A stretch of DNA of 64,000 nucleotides, taken from contig CP031585.1 of NCBI GenBank assembly GCA_003217735.2, positions 1,971,501-2,035,500 on the forward strand. Direction: 5' to 3'. This DNA comes from Marinibacterium anthonyi. Lineage in GTDB: Bacteria; Pseudomonadota; Alphaproteobacteria; Rhodobacterales; Rhodobacteraceae. The notes beneath the pieces are model-generated. The model made no database searches, was not told the origin of the DNA, and saw only the letters and a list, made by a program, of their open reading frames with translations. Of this stretch, positions 15,973 to 24,751 are shown one piece after another. Positions within the stretch are counted from its first letter, which is position 1. Every line of letters begins with the position of its first letter. A program made the translations under genes and the position numbers.

Positions 15973-16407
15973 CTATTTCACCAGCGGCGCAGGCGTCTTG
16001 CTGTCGAGTTCGAGGAAGGGGAAGCAATCGGTCTCCTCCTCGTTCTGGGGTTGGCACGAGGTCACCTCGTGCAACAGCACCTCGGAGATGTCGGAACAGG
16101 ACAGATCGGGAATCTCGAAGAGTTTCAGCGTGGTACGGGCGACGGGCAGGGGGGCGGCGTCGATCGCCAGCAGCCGGTCGATGACGCCGTTCCCGTCCAG
16201 GATCGCCAGCGACATCTCGAACCCTTCGAAGGTCTTTCCGGTCTGGTTGCGGAACAGGAAGAAGGCCCGGCAGCCGCCGCCGTCGATGTCCTCGAACTTG
16301 TTCAGTTCGACGGTCAGCGTGCCGGTGGGCGCGGTCTGGGCCTGCAGGGGCATGGCAAGGGTGACGGCCGCCGCAAGGGTTGCGGCAAGGCGGGATGGGA
16401 TCGGCAT
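15973..16407 (-). CDS. small periplasmic protein, first gene of the exb module
   Basis: 144 residues. AGGAGC seven bases upstream supports the ATG at 16407, which opens a signal peptide (cleavage near PLQAQ-TAP). The mature part has four cysteines (GGCRAFF, LSCSD, TSCQ, DCFPF), likely two disulfides, in a beta-rich fold with DGNGVIDRLL. No family is recognised with certainty. It opens the minus-strand operon that contains exbB, two exbD and the TonB-like gene, and is divergent from tssA, so it may be a periplasmic partner of the motor. Confidence 0.65.
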   Translation of the reverse strand: MPIPSRLAATLAAAVTLAMPLQAQTAPTGTLTVELNKFEDIDGGGCRAFFLFRNQTGKTFEGFEMSLAILDGNGVIDRLLAIDAAPLPVARTTLKLFEIPDLSCSDISEVLLHEVTSCQPQNEEETDCFPFLELDSKTPAPLVK

Positions 16408-16673
16408 GAAAAGCTCCTGCAGGGCGGGAAAGGCGTGGCGGGCCGCAGGGGCGGCGTGCCCCTGCACCTGACCGCGACGATACGATGGGCGGACCAACAT
16501 GCAATCAGGTCCTCTTTGGGAAATCCGACGAAACCAATTGACTTTGAGAAGACGATAAGGCTGACTTCCGGTCAAGAATTTGTTTTGATGTGTATTTGTG
16601 TGATGTTTCTTGATTTCGATTTCATCGTCGGCTCGGTCGAGCCGTCTTTGTGCCGGATACCTGGGGAGGTATG
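16408..16673. promoter_or_regulatory. divergent control region of the exb module and the T6SS operon
   Basis: A 266-bp spacer between divergent operons. The part from about 16505 to 16625 is clearly AT-richer than its surroundings and is the likely promoter area for tssA. A hairpin CGGCTC-GGTC-GAGCCG (16629-16644) lies in the tssA leader 19 bp before the SD. I see no convincing sigma-54 -24/-12 box. Confidence 0.5.
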
Positions 16674-17732
16674 ATGGATCTGCGCGCGCTCCTCGAGCCG
16701 AGGGATAGCGAGCCGCCCAGCGGTGACAATCTGGAATACGACCCGGTCTTCACCGAGATGGAGCTTGCCGCCCAGCCGGGAGAAGAGCGCCAGATCGGAG
16801 ACGAAGTCACCGCCGCTGAAGATCCCGAATATCGCGATGTGAAACGCACGGCTTTGGACGTGCTGGGGCGCAGCCACGATCTGCGCGCGGCGATATTCCT
16901 TGGCGACGCTGTTTTGCGTCTGGATGGTATTCAGGCCTTTGCGGACGTGACGTCCTATATTCGCGGATGTCTCGAGAATTATTGGGAAACCTGCCACCCG
17001 GAGCTGGATGCGGATGACGATGACGATCCGACGATGCGGATCAATGCCATCCAGGGATTGTGCGGCCAGCCGGGGGGGCTGGGCGGTCCGTCGCAGATCT
17101 ATGCCTCGCTGCGCCGGGCGGCGCTGACCGACAGCCGCAACTTCGGGCACGTGTCGCTGCGCGACATCGAGATTGCCGAAGGGGTGATTCCCCTGCCGTC
17201 GAACATGGACTCGGCGCCCGACACGGGAACCATTGGCGCGGCGTTCAAGGATTCCCCGGACGACTTCCTGTCGGCCACGCTGGACGCGGTGCGCCGGGCG
17301 CGCGAGGACGTGAAGGCGATCAACGCGGTTTTCGACGACAAGACCCCGGGCCGGGGGCCCGAGCTGGACGAGCTGATCAAGCTGCTGGGCACGATGGACC
17401 GGCGGCTGACGGCCTATGGCAATGTCGGCGACGCGGCCGACGGGGATGCACCCGATGACGCGGGCGTGACGGCGGCGCAGGCGTCCGGTGGCGGCGTCGT
17501 CTCGGCGCCCGCGATCCCCGGCGCGATCAACTCGCCGGCCGATGTGTCGGCCGCGCTGGACCGGATCATCGGCTATTATCGCCGCCAGGAACCGTCCAGC
17601 CCGATCCCGATCCTGCTGGAGCGGGCCAAGCGGCTTGTCGGGGCGGATTTCCTTACGATTATCAGGGACATGGCCCCTTCCGGGATGGACAATGTCCAGA
17701 CGGTCGGGGGGCTTGAAGACGATGACGATTGA
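16674..17732 (+). CDS. tssA: T6SS baseplate/cap protein TssA
   Basis: 352 residues. The ImpA N-terminal domain is visible (LRALLEPRDSEPPSGDNLEYDP, then a segment ending in CLENYWETCHPELDADDDDDP). The C-terminal half is a helical region followed by an acidic tail ending in LEDDDD. TssA organises baseplate assembly and tail-tube/sheath polymerisation. The ATG at 16674 is chosen over 16671 and a GTG at 16650 because GGGGAGG (16663-16669) is nearest to usable spacing. The first 300 bases have lower GC than the rest of the operon. It starts the main T6SS run. Confidence 0.92.
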   Translation: MDLRALLEPRDSEPPSGDNLEYDPVFTEMELAAQPGEERQIGDEVTAAEDPEYRDVKRTALDVLGRSHDLRAAIFLGDAVLRLDGIQAFADVTSYIRGCLENYWETCHPELDADDDDDPTMRINAIQGLCGQPGGLGGPSQIYASLRRAALTDSRNFGHVSLRDIEIAEGVIPLPSNMDSAPDTGTIGAAFKDSPDDFLSATLDAVRRAREDVKAINAVFDDKTPGRGPELDELIKLLGTMDRRLTAYGNVGDAADGDAPDDAGVTAAQASGGGVVSAPAIPGAINSPADVSAALDRIIGYYRRQEPSSPIPILLERAKRLVGADFLTIIRDMAPSGMDNVQTVGGLEDDDD

Positions 17733-17821
17733 GATTGACCAAGTGCAACCTCCACTTTTTCCGCCGGAAAATTTGAACCGGACGGGGGTGGTACGCGACC
17801 AAGGGTATTAAGGAGCAAAGC

Positions 17822-18328
17822 ATGGCCGACAGTTCACAGAAATTCATCGCGCGCAACCGCGCGCCCCGGGTTCAGATCGAATACGACGTGGAGCTTTACG
17901 GCGCCGAGAAGAAGGTGCAGCTGCCCTTCGTGATGGGCGTCATGTCGGACCTTGCCGGCAAGTCCGAGGTCGAACAGCCCCCCGTGGCCGACCGCAAGTT
18001 CCTGGAAATCGACGTCGACAATTTCGACGACCGGATGAAGTCGATGGCCCCCCGGGTCGCCTTTACCGTGCCCAATACCCTGACCGGCGAGGGCAACCTG
18101 GCCGTCGACATCACCTTTGAGAGCATGGACGATTTCACCCCGGCCGCCATCGCCGCCAAGGTGGAGCCGCTGAAGGAACTGCTGGATGCGCGCACCCAGC
18201 TGGCCAACCTGATGACCTACATGGACGGCAAGACCGGCGCCGAGGACCTGATCGCCAAGATCATCCAGGACCCGGCCCTGCTGAAGACGCTGGCGGCGCA
18301 GCCGGCACCCAAGGCCACCGAGGAATAA
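17822..18328 (+). CDS. tssB: T6SS contractile sheath small subunit TssB
   Basis: 168 residues, normal TssB length. It starts with SSQKFIARNRAPRVQIEYDV and contains LPFVMGVMSDLAG, FLEIDVDNFDDRM and the C-terminal helix with MTYMDGK, all TssB hallmarks. With TssC it forms the contractile sheath. AAGGAG lies upstream at good spacing. The gene has a paralogue as the first 160 residues of the fusion protein at 28433, roughly four-fifths identical by eye. Confidence 0.97.
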   Translation: MADSSQKFIARNRAPRVQIEYDVELYGAEKKVQLPFVMGVMSDLAGKSEVEQPPVADRKFLEIDVDNFDDRMKSMAPRVAFTVPNTLTGEGNLAVDITFESMDDFTPAAIAAKVEPLKELLDARTQLANLMTYMDGKTGAEDLIAKIIQDPALLKTLAAQPAPKATEE

Positions 18329-18338
18329 GGAGAGGTTC

Positions 18339-19835
18339 ATGGCAGAAGAACAAGTCCAGTCCGAAGCCGGGGCCGAAGCCACCGCATTCGGGTCATCTGA
18401 ATTCGCCGCGCTGCTGCAAAAGGAGTTTCGGCCCAAGTCCGACCAGGCCAAGACCGCCGTCGAAGTCGCCGTCAAGACGCTGGCCCAACAGGCGCTGGCC
18501 AACACGGCGCTGATTTCCGACGACGCGCTGCGGTCGATCGAAGGCATCGTGGCCGAGATCGACAAGAAGCTGACCGAGCAGGTCAACCTGATCCTGCACA
18601 CCGAGGATTTCCAGAAGATGGAGAGCGCCTGGCGCGGGCTTCATTATCTTGTCAACAACACCGAAACCGACGAGATGCTGAAGATCCGGGTCATGAACAT
18701 TTCCAAGAAGGACATGCACAAGACCCTGCGCAAGTTCAAGGGAACCGCCTGGGACCAGTCGCCGATCTTCAAGAAGGTCTACGAAGAGGAATTCGGCCAG
18801 TTCGGCGGTGAACCCTTTGGCACGCTGGTGGCGGATTACCATTTCGACCATTCGCCGCCCGACGTCGAACTGCTGGGCGAGATGTCCAAGATCGCCGCGG
18901 CCGCCCATGCGCCGCTGATCACCGGCGCGCAGCCGTCGCTGTTCCAGATGGACAGCTGGTCGGAACTGGCCAATCCGCGCGACCTGACCAAGATCTTCCA
19001 GACGCCGGAATACGCGTCCTGGCGGTCCTTGCGCGAAAGCGAGGATGCCAAGTACGTCGGCCTGGCGATGCCGCGCTTCCTGGGCCGGCTGCCCTATGGC
19101 GCCAAGACCGAGCCGGTGGAGGCATTCGCCTTCGAGGAAGACACCGAAGGCGCCGACAGCAACAAGTATTCCTGGGTGAACGCCGCCTACGGGATGGCGG
19201 TCAACATCAACCGGTCGTTCAAGTCCTACGGCTGGTGCTCGCGCATCCGCGGGGTGGAGTCGGGCGGCGCGCTGGAAAACCTGCCCAGCCATACCTTCCC
19301 CACCGACGATGGCGGGGTGGATCAGAAATGCCCGACCGAAATCGCCATTTCGGACCGGCGTGAAGCCGAATTGGCTAAAAATGGAATGATGCCGCTGATC
19401 CACAGGAAAAATTCGGACCTGGCGGCATTTATCGGGGCACAGTCCCTGCACAAGCCGGCAGAATATGACGATCCGGACGCGACCGCCAATGCGAATCTTG
19501 CGGCAAGGCTCCCATATTTGTTTGCAACGTGCCGGTTCGCTCACTATCTAAAGTGCATGGTTCGGGACAAACTCGGATCCTTTAAAAGCCGAAACGATAT
19601 GGAGGCATGGCTCCAAGATTGGATTAATAAGTACGTTGATTTGAACGCAGATATTTCCTCGGAAGCCGAAAAGGCCAGGAAGCCGCTTGCCGCGGCAGAA
19701 GTTCTGGTCGAAGAGGTGGAAGGAAACCCAGGATATTATTCCTCGAAATTCTTCTTGCGACCGCATTACCAGCTTGAAGGACTTTCGGTCTCCCTGCGGC
19801 TTGTTTCCAAGCTGCCTTCGGAGAAGGGCGCATAA
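18339..19835 (+). CDS. tssC: T6SS contractile sheath large subunit TssC
   Basis: 498 residues, standard length. Landmarks include LSELANPRDL-type segment WSELANPRDLTKIFQ, the LPYGAKTEPVEAFAFEE motif and the full C-terminal end PGYYSSKFFLRPHYQLEG with the strands that interlock sheath subunits. It lies 10 bp after tssB with AAGGAG. From about 19370 to the stop, codon use changes sharply toward AT-rich codons (TTG, AAA, ATT, CTA, TTT) while the protein stays well conserved. This implies a recombined or differently selected 3' third. Confidence 0.97.
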   Translation: MAEEQVQSEAGAEATAFGSSEFAALLQKEFRPKSDQAKTAVEVAVKTLAQQALANTALISDDALRSIEGIVAEIDKKLTEQVNLILHTEDFQKMESAWRGLHYLVNNTETDEMLKIRVMNISKKDMHKTLRKFKGTAWDQSPIFKKVYEEEFGQFGGEPFGTLVADYHFDHSPPDVELLGEMSKIAAAAHAPLITGAQPSLFQMDSWSELANPRDLTKIFQTPEYASWRSLRESEDAKYVGLAMPRFLGRLPYGAKTEPVEAFAFEEDTEGADSNKYSWVNAAYGMAVNINRSFKSYGWCSRIRGVESGGALENLPSHTFPTDDGGVDQKCPTEIAISDRREAELAKNGMMPLIHRKNSDLAAFIGAQSLHKPAEYDDPDATANANLAARLPYLFATCRFAHYLKCMVRDKLGSFKSRNDMEAWLQDWINKYVDLNADISSEAEKARKPLAAAEVLVEEVEGNPGYYSSKFFLRPHYQLEGLSVSLRLVSKLPSEKGA

Positions 19836-19871
19836 TGGCGGCCTTCCGTTAACACTCATCCCAATTAGATC

Positions 19872-19890
19872 CGCCGGCATAGCTCTCCGG
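19872..19890 (+). promoter_or_regulatory. hcp leader with small hairpin
   Basis: The 81-bp spacer between tssC and hcp contains GCCGG...CCGGC (about 19873-19891) followed by AGAGAAAGG before the hcp ATG. It may be an internal control or processing point that allows high Hcp expression. Nothing else is recognised here. Confidence 0.35.
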
Positions 19891-19916
19891 CACGTTGACC
19901 AGAGAAAGGTTACGAA

Positions 19917-20417
19917 ATGGCTGAAAATTCATTTATGGAAATCAAAGACATCAAGGGTGAAGGCACCGAGAAGAACCACAAGGACTGGATCCCGCTCAAG
20001 TCCTTCGACTGGGGCCTGGAACGCACGCTTGACATGGACGACCTGTCCACCACCCAGCGCGGCTATGCCAACGCCAAGTTCAACAAGGTCTCGGTGACCA
20101 CCGAACTGTCCAAGGCCTCGGCCAAGATCATGACCTCGGTCGCCAACGGCACCGTCCGGGACGAGATCAAGATCCACCTGTGCCGGTCGGGCGACGACCC
20201 GTCCAAGGGGATGGAACCCTACCTGATCGTCACGCTCAAGCACGTCGTCATCGACAGCTACACCGTGAACGGCGGCGAGGAACAGGTTCCCGAGGAAAGC
20301 TGGGCGCTGGCCTATCGCTTCATCGAAGTCCTCTACAAGCTGTCGGATCCCAAGACCGGCAAGCTCAAGGACGAGAACGTGTTCGCCTGGGATCTGCTGC
20401 AGGGCATCGCCGGCTGA
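19917..20417 (+). CDS. hcp: T6SS tube protein Hcp (TssD)
   Basis: 166 residues, typical Hcp length. The protein begins AENSFMEIKDIKGEGTEKNH and has the beta-rich Hcp1 pattern with IHLCRSG, ITVTLKHVVIDSY-like strand LIVTLKHVVIDSYTVNGGEE and C-terminal FAWDLLQGIAG. Hcp hexamers stack to form the tube propelled by the sheath. Codon use is strongly biased to C/G-ending codons, consistent with high expression and unlike the end of tssC just upstream. Confidence 0.96.
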   Translation: MAENSFMEIKDIKGEGTEKNHKDWIPLKSFDWGLERTLDMDDLSTTQRGYANAKFNKVSVTTELSKASAKIMTSVANGTVRDEIKIHLCRSGDDPSKGMEPYLIVTLKHVVIDSYTVNGGEEQVPEESWALAYRFIEVLYKLSDPKTGKLKDENVFAWDLLQGIAG

Positions 20418-20509
20418 TCGCCACCCCCCTTTTCCGGCCCGGCCGCATGGTGTGGCACGGGCCGGATTTCCCTTTGAATACAGAATTTTCCAGAACGGAG
20501 TCCGGACCC

Positions 20510-21322
20510 ATGACGCCGGAAGAGCATCTCAAAGCCGGAGATCTCGCTGCGACGCTGGCCACATTGCAGGACAAGGTCCGCAAGGATCCGGCCGACGCAA
20601 GGCTGCGGATTTTCCTGTTTCAGCTGCTCTGCGTCCTGGGCGACTGGAAACGTGCCATCACCCAGCTGAAGGTTTCCGCCGAACTTGACCCATCGGCCGA
20701 GATGATGGCCCGCACGTACCGCGAGGCGATCATCTGCGAGGTCTATCGCGACAAGGTCTTCGCGGGCGAAAAGGACCCGATGGTCATGGGTGCGCCGCGC
20801 GAATGGCTGGCCCTGCTGATCGAGGCGCAGAAGCTGCTGGCGGCGAGGCAGCCTGAAAAGGCTGCAGAGCTGCGTGCCCGGGCTTTCGATGCCGCGCCCG
20901 CGACGCCGGGCATGGCGGACGGAACCGCGTTCGACTGGATCTCGGACGCCGACATGCGGCTGGGCCCGGTGCTGGAGGTCATCGTCAACGGGCGCTACTT
21001 CTGGCTGCCGTTCGACCAGATCACCGCGCTTGCCATGGAAGACCCGACCGACCTGCGCGATGCGGTCTGGACGGCGGCGACGCTGACGCTGGTGTCCGGC
21101 GGCGAGCTTCCCGCGCTGATCCCCACCCGGTATCCCGGCACCGCCGCCACCGGCGACGATGCCGCGAAACTGGCGCGCACCACCACCTGGGACGACGCGG
21201 GCGCCGATACTTTCGTGGGCACTGGCCAGCGGCTGCTGGCCACCTCTGCCGCCGATATCCCGCTGTGGGACCTGCGCGCGCTGTCCCTGCACCCCGTTGC
21301 CGTGCCGGCCTCCGATGGCTGA
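20510..21322 (+). CDS. tagJ: T6SS accessory protein TagJ (ImpE family)
   Basis: 270 residues. The N-terminal TPR-like part (LKAGDLAATLATLQDKVRKD, LRIFLFQLLCVLGDW) and the C-terminal module (FDWISDADMRLGPVLEVIVN, YFWLPFDQI) are the ImpE/TagJ pattern. TagJ proteins bind the sheath subunit TssB in some systems. The start ATG at 20510 has GGAG upstream. The end overlaps tssE by eight bases. Confidence 0.92.
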   Translation: MTPEEHLKAGDLAATLATLQDKVRKDPADARLRIFLFQLLCVLGDWKRAITQLKVSAELDPSAEMMARTYREAIICEVYRDKVFAGEKDPMVMGAPREWLALLIEAQKLLAARQPEKAAELRARAFDAAPATPGMADGTAFDWISDADMRLGPVLEVIVNGRYFWLPFDQITALAMEDPTDLRDAVWTAATLTLVSGGELPALIPTRYPGTAATGDDAAKLARTTTWDDAGADTFVGTGQRLLATSAADIPLWDLRALSLHPVAVPASDG

Positions 21323-21812
21323 CAAGACGCTCACCGACCGCCTTCAACCTTCGCTGCTGGACCGGCTGACGGATCACGAACCGGGCAGCCTCAAGGAACG
21401 GCGCGAAGACCGGGTGATCGATGTCGCCCGCCTGCGCGACATCATCCAGCGCGACCTGTCGTGGCTGTTGAACACCACCAACCTGGAAAGCACCTTCGAC
21501 CCCGAGGCGCTGCCGATGGTGGCCGGTTCGGTGCTGAACTTCGGGCTGTCCGAAGTGTCGGGCGAATTTTCCACCGCGCGTCGGGCGGAACTGATCCGCG
21601 CCTCGATCGACCGGGCCATAGCGCTGCATGAACCGCGCATCATCCCCGGATCGGTCGACGTGACGCTGGCGGCGGATGACAACAAGGGGTCGATGACCGT
21701 GGCGCTGGATATCCGCGCCGACATGTGGGCCAAGCCGCTGCCGCTGGAATTGTACCTGCGCAGCGTGGTCGACGTGACCACCGGCGAAGTCGCCGTGGAA
21801 CGGAGGCTGTAG
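21315..21812 (+). CDS. tssE: T6SS baseplate protein TssE (gp25-like)
   Basis: 165 residues. The gp25/lysozyme-like fold is indicated by SLLDRLTDHEPGS, the RLRDIIQRDLSWLLNTTNLES segment, and SVLNFGLSEVSG with the conserved Glu. TssE is the wedge protein of the baseplate with TssF, TssG and TssK. The start at 21315 lies inside the tagJ end (overlap), and the stop abuts the tssF start, so translation is coupled along this part. Confidence 0.94.
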   Translation: MADKTLTDRLQPSLLDRLTDHEPGSLKERREDRVIDVARLRDIIQRDLSWLLNTTNLESTFDPEALPMVAGSVLNFGLSEVSGEFSTARRAELIRASIDRAIALHEPRIIPGSVDVTLAADDNKGSMTVALDIRADMWAKPLPLELYLRSVVDVTTGEVAVERRL

Positions 21813-23690
21813 ATGGATACCCGCTTGCTGCGCCATTACGAGACCGAATTGCTTTACCTTCGCGACATGGGCGCCGAATTCGCCGAAGCCTTCCCCAAGA
21901 TCGCGTCGCGCCTGGGGATGGAGGGGGTGGAGGTTCTTGACCCCTACGTGGAACGCCTGCTGCAGGGCGTGGCCTTTCTGTCGGCGCGGGTGCAGCTGGA
22001 ACTGGAACTGCAATATCCCAACATCACCCAGCACCTGCTGGAAATCGTCTATCCCCATTACCTGGCGCCGACGCCGTCGATGATGATCGCGGCGTTCGGC
22101 GCCGACGTGACCAACACCGCGCTGAAGGACGGCTATACCCTGCCGCGCGGCACGCCGCTGCGCAGCCGCCCGCTGGAAGGGGAAACGACCGCCTGCGAAT
22201 TCCGCACCGCCGCCGACGTGACCATGTGGCCGATCGAGATCCGGGAGGCCGAATACATCGACGGGCGCGGGGAGCTGGTGGCGGCCGGGGTCACCGCCGG
22301 CCGCGATGCCCGTGCGGCCATCCGGTTGCGCCTGGCCCGTGTCGATGGCGAGCCGATGGCGGATCTGTCGATGGACAGCCTGGTGCTGCATGTCAGCCCC
22401 GGGGCTGGGAACGCCTGGATGCTGCAGGAATTGCTGTGCAGCCAGGTCACCGGGCTGACCGGACGGTCGCCCGACCGGCGCGACGACTGGCGGCTGCCGC
22501 TGCCCAGGGGCGAGGTGGTCCAGCGCGGGTTCGACCCCGAAGAGGCCCTGTTGCCGCGCCCGCGCCGCACCTTCGATGGCTACCGGCTGCTGCAGGAATA
22601 TTTCGCCATGCCCGAACGGTTCCTGTTCGCGGAACTGAAGGGCCTGCAACCGGCGCTGAAGAAGGCGCAGGGCACCGAGGTCGACATCTACATCCTCTTG
22701 CGCGAGGGGCGGAGGGAGCTGATCCCGATGGTGGTGCCCGCCGCCTTCGTGCTGAACGCGGTGCCTGCGGTGAACCTGTTTCCCAAGCGCTGCGACCGGG
22801 TGCACCTGTCGACCCGCGATACCGAACACCACGTAGTGCCGTCGCGTACGGCGGGCCTGGATTATGAGATCCACACGATCACCTCGGTCACCGGCATCAC
22901 CACCGGCACCGCCGATGACGTGCAGTTCCGTCCCTTCTATTCGTCGGACGATTTCACCGCCGCCGGGGAAAGCCACCCGGCCTATTACACGATCAGCCGC
23001 AAGATGCGGCAGCGGTCGGAAAAGGAACGGCTGCGCGGCGTGCGCACCAATTACCTGGGCTCCGAAGTCTACCTGACCCTGATCGATCGCGCGCAGTCGC
23101 CCTATGGCGCCGGGCTGGACCAGGTCGCGGTCGAAGCGCTGTGTTCCAACCGCGATCTGCCGCTGCTGCTGGCCACCGGGGGCGATGACGTGTTCCACCT
23201 GTCCGAGGGCGGGCCGGTCAACAAGGTGACCATCCCCGTCACGCCCACCCGGCCGTCGCCGACGCTGGCGCAGGGGGATACCGCCTGGCGGCTGATCTCG
23301 CATCTCAGCCTGAACTACCTGTCGATTTCCGACACCGGCCGTGGCGACGGGGCCGAGGCCCTGCGCGAGATGATCGGGCTGTATGCGCCGCTGGGCGACA
23401 AGGTGACCGAGAAACAGCTGGAAGGCATCACCGGCGTCACCAGCCGCCCCATCGTGCGACGGATGAGCGACGAGGTGCTCTCGACCGCCGTGCGCGGGCT
23501 CGAGATCACGCTGCATTTCGACGACAGCTTCTTCGAGGGATCCAGCGTCTACGTGCTGGGCGCGGTGCTGGAACGGTTCTTCCGCAAGTATTCGACGATC
23601 AACAGCTTTACCGAAACGGTTCTGAAAACCCGCGAACGGGGGGAGATCACGCGATGGCGACCGGTCAGCGGCCTGGCCCGGATCATCTGA
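21813..23690 (+). CDS. tssF: T6SS baseplate protein TssF
   Basis: 625 residues, normal TssF (ImpG/VasA) length. The N-terminus LLRHYETELLYLRDMGAEFA followed by LGMEGVEVLDPYVERLLQG is the family signature, and DRVHLSTRDTEHHVV and HFDDSFFEGSSVYVLGAVLE follow. TssF forms the core wedge with TssG. It begins one base after the tssE stop and overlaps tssG by 37 bp. Confidence 0.97.
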   Translation: MDTRLLRHYETELLYLRDMGAEFAEAFPKIASRLGMEGVEVLDPYVERLLQGVAFLSARVQLELELQYPNITQHLLEIVYPHYLAPTPSMMIAAFGADVTNTALKDGYTLPRGTPLRSRPLEGETTACEFRTAADVTMWPIEIREAEYIDGRGELVAAGVTAGRDARAAIRLRLARVDGEPMADLSMDSLVLHVSPGAGNAWMLQELLCSQVTGLTGRSPDRRDDWRLPLPRGEVVQRGFDPEEALLPRPRRTFDGYRLLQEYFAMPERFLFAELKGLQPALKKAQGTEVDIYILLREGRRELIPMVVPAAFVLNAVPAVNLFPKRCDRVHLSTRDTEHHVVPSRTAGLDYEIHTITSVTGITTGTADDVQFRPFYSSDDFTAAGESHPAYYTISRKMRQRSEKERLRGVRTNYLGSEVYLTLIDRAQSPYGAGLDQVAVEALCSNRDLPLLLATGGDDVFHLSEGGPVNKVTIPVTPTRPSPTLAQGDTAWRLISHLSLNYLSISDTGRGDGAEALREMIGLYAPLGDKVTEKQLEGITGVTSRPIVRRMSDEVLSTAVRGLEITLHFDDSFFEGSSVYVLGAVLERFFRKYSTINSFTETVLKTRERGEITRWRPVSGLARII

Positions 23691-24736
23691 GCCGGGATCA
23701 TAGGGCGTCGGACGATCCGAGCCTGTTCGACCGCCTGGTCGAGAAGCCCCAGGAACATCACCTGTTCCAGGCGCTGCGCGTGATCGAGGCGCATTATTCC
23801 GACGCCCCGCGCCTGGGCGAAAGCCGCCGCCCGCGCGAGGACCGCGTGCGTCTGGGGCAGGAGGCCGAGCTGGCCTTTCCGCCATCGACCATCGCGTCCT
23901 ACAAGAAGGGCGAGCATGGCAAGCCCGACAAGCTGACCAACCGGTTCTTCGGCCTGTTCGGGCCGCACGGGCCGCTGCCGCTGCACATGACGGAATACGC
24001 CCGCGACCGGCGGCGCAATCACCGCGACTGGACGCTGCAGGCCTTCGCCGACACGCTGACCCACCGGATGATGTGCCTGTTCTACCGGGCCTGGGCCACC
24101 GGCCAGCCGGCGCCGAATTACGACCGCACCGATTCCGAGGACAAGGTCGCTGCCAAGGTCGCGGCGTTGGGCGGGTTCCACGGCGATGCGATGCACGACC
24201 GCGACGCGATTCCGGGTCTGGGGCGGCTGGGGTTCACCGGCCACATGTCGCAGGGCCCGCGCAATGCCGAAGGGCTGCTGTCGATCCTGTCGGCCTATTT
24301 CGAGGTGCCGGTCAGGATCGAGGAATTCATCGGGTCCTGGCTGACGCTGGAACCCGATGACCAGTGGCAATTGGGCCGGCCCGCCGCGCTGGGGCAGAAC
24401 ACGTCCATCGGCAGCCGGGTGTGGTCGCGCAATTCCAAGTTCCGCATCCGCATCGGCCCGCTGGCGAAGACGGATTACGAACGCCTTCTGCCCGGCGGCG
24501 CGGCGCTGGACCGGATGACGTCGATCGTGCGGTCCTACGTGGGCGACGCGCTGGAGTGGGACATCCACATGATCCTGAAGGGCGACGAGGTGCCGCGCAC
24601 TTCGCTGGGGGGCAGCACGCGGCTGGGATTGCTCAGCTGGACGGGGGCGAAACCGGATCCCGACGACACGCGCCCCGATGCGGAAGACCTGTACATTTAT
24701 CCCCGGCTTGGACCGGGACCATATTTTGCGGATTAG
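23654..24736 (+). CDS. tssG: T6SS baseplate protein TssG
   Basis: 360 residues. Typical ImpH/VasB landmarks are LFDRLVEKPQEHHLFQALRV, LPLHMTEYAR, FYRAWATGQP, FGFTGHM-like LGFTGHMSQ and LGQNTSIGSRVW. It joins TssF in the baseplate wedge. The start at 23654 has a G-rich SD and overlaps the tssF end. An SD (GGAGGAA) for clpV follows the stop within 16 bp. Confidence 0.96.
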   Translation: MATGQRPGPDHLSRDHRASDDPSLFDRLVEKPQEHHLFQALRVIEAHYSDAPRLGESRRPREDRVRLGQEAELAFPPSTIASYKKGEHGKPDKLTNRFFGLFGPHGPLPLHMTEYARDRRRNHRDWTLQAFADTLTHRMMCLFYRAWATGQPAPNYDRTDSEDKVAAKVAALGGFHGDAMHDRDAIPGLGRLGFTGHMSQGPRNAEGLLSILSAYFEVPVRIEEFIGSWLTLEPDDQWQLGRPAALGQNTSIGSRVWSRNSKFRIRIGPLAKTDYERLLPGGAALDRMTSIVRSYVGDALEWDIHMILKGDEVPRTSLGGSTRLGLLSWTGAKPDPDDTRPDAEDLYIYPRLGPGPYFAD

Positions 24737-24751
24737 ACCGGAGGAATCGAG

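Noticed and set aside
16408-16673. Possible sigma-54 promoter for the T6SS operon.
   Set aside because: No GG...GC pair with -24/-12 spacing in a convincing context was found.
21021-23885. A 954-codon open frame on the minus strand opposite tssE/tssF/tssG.
   Set aside because: It is the high-GC mirror of conserved T6SS genes, rich in His/Arg/Gln/Gly with no domain, and the plus-strand genes are certain.
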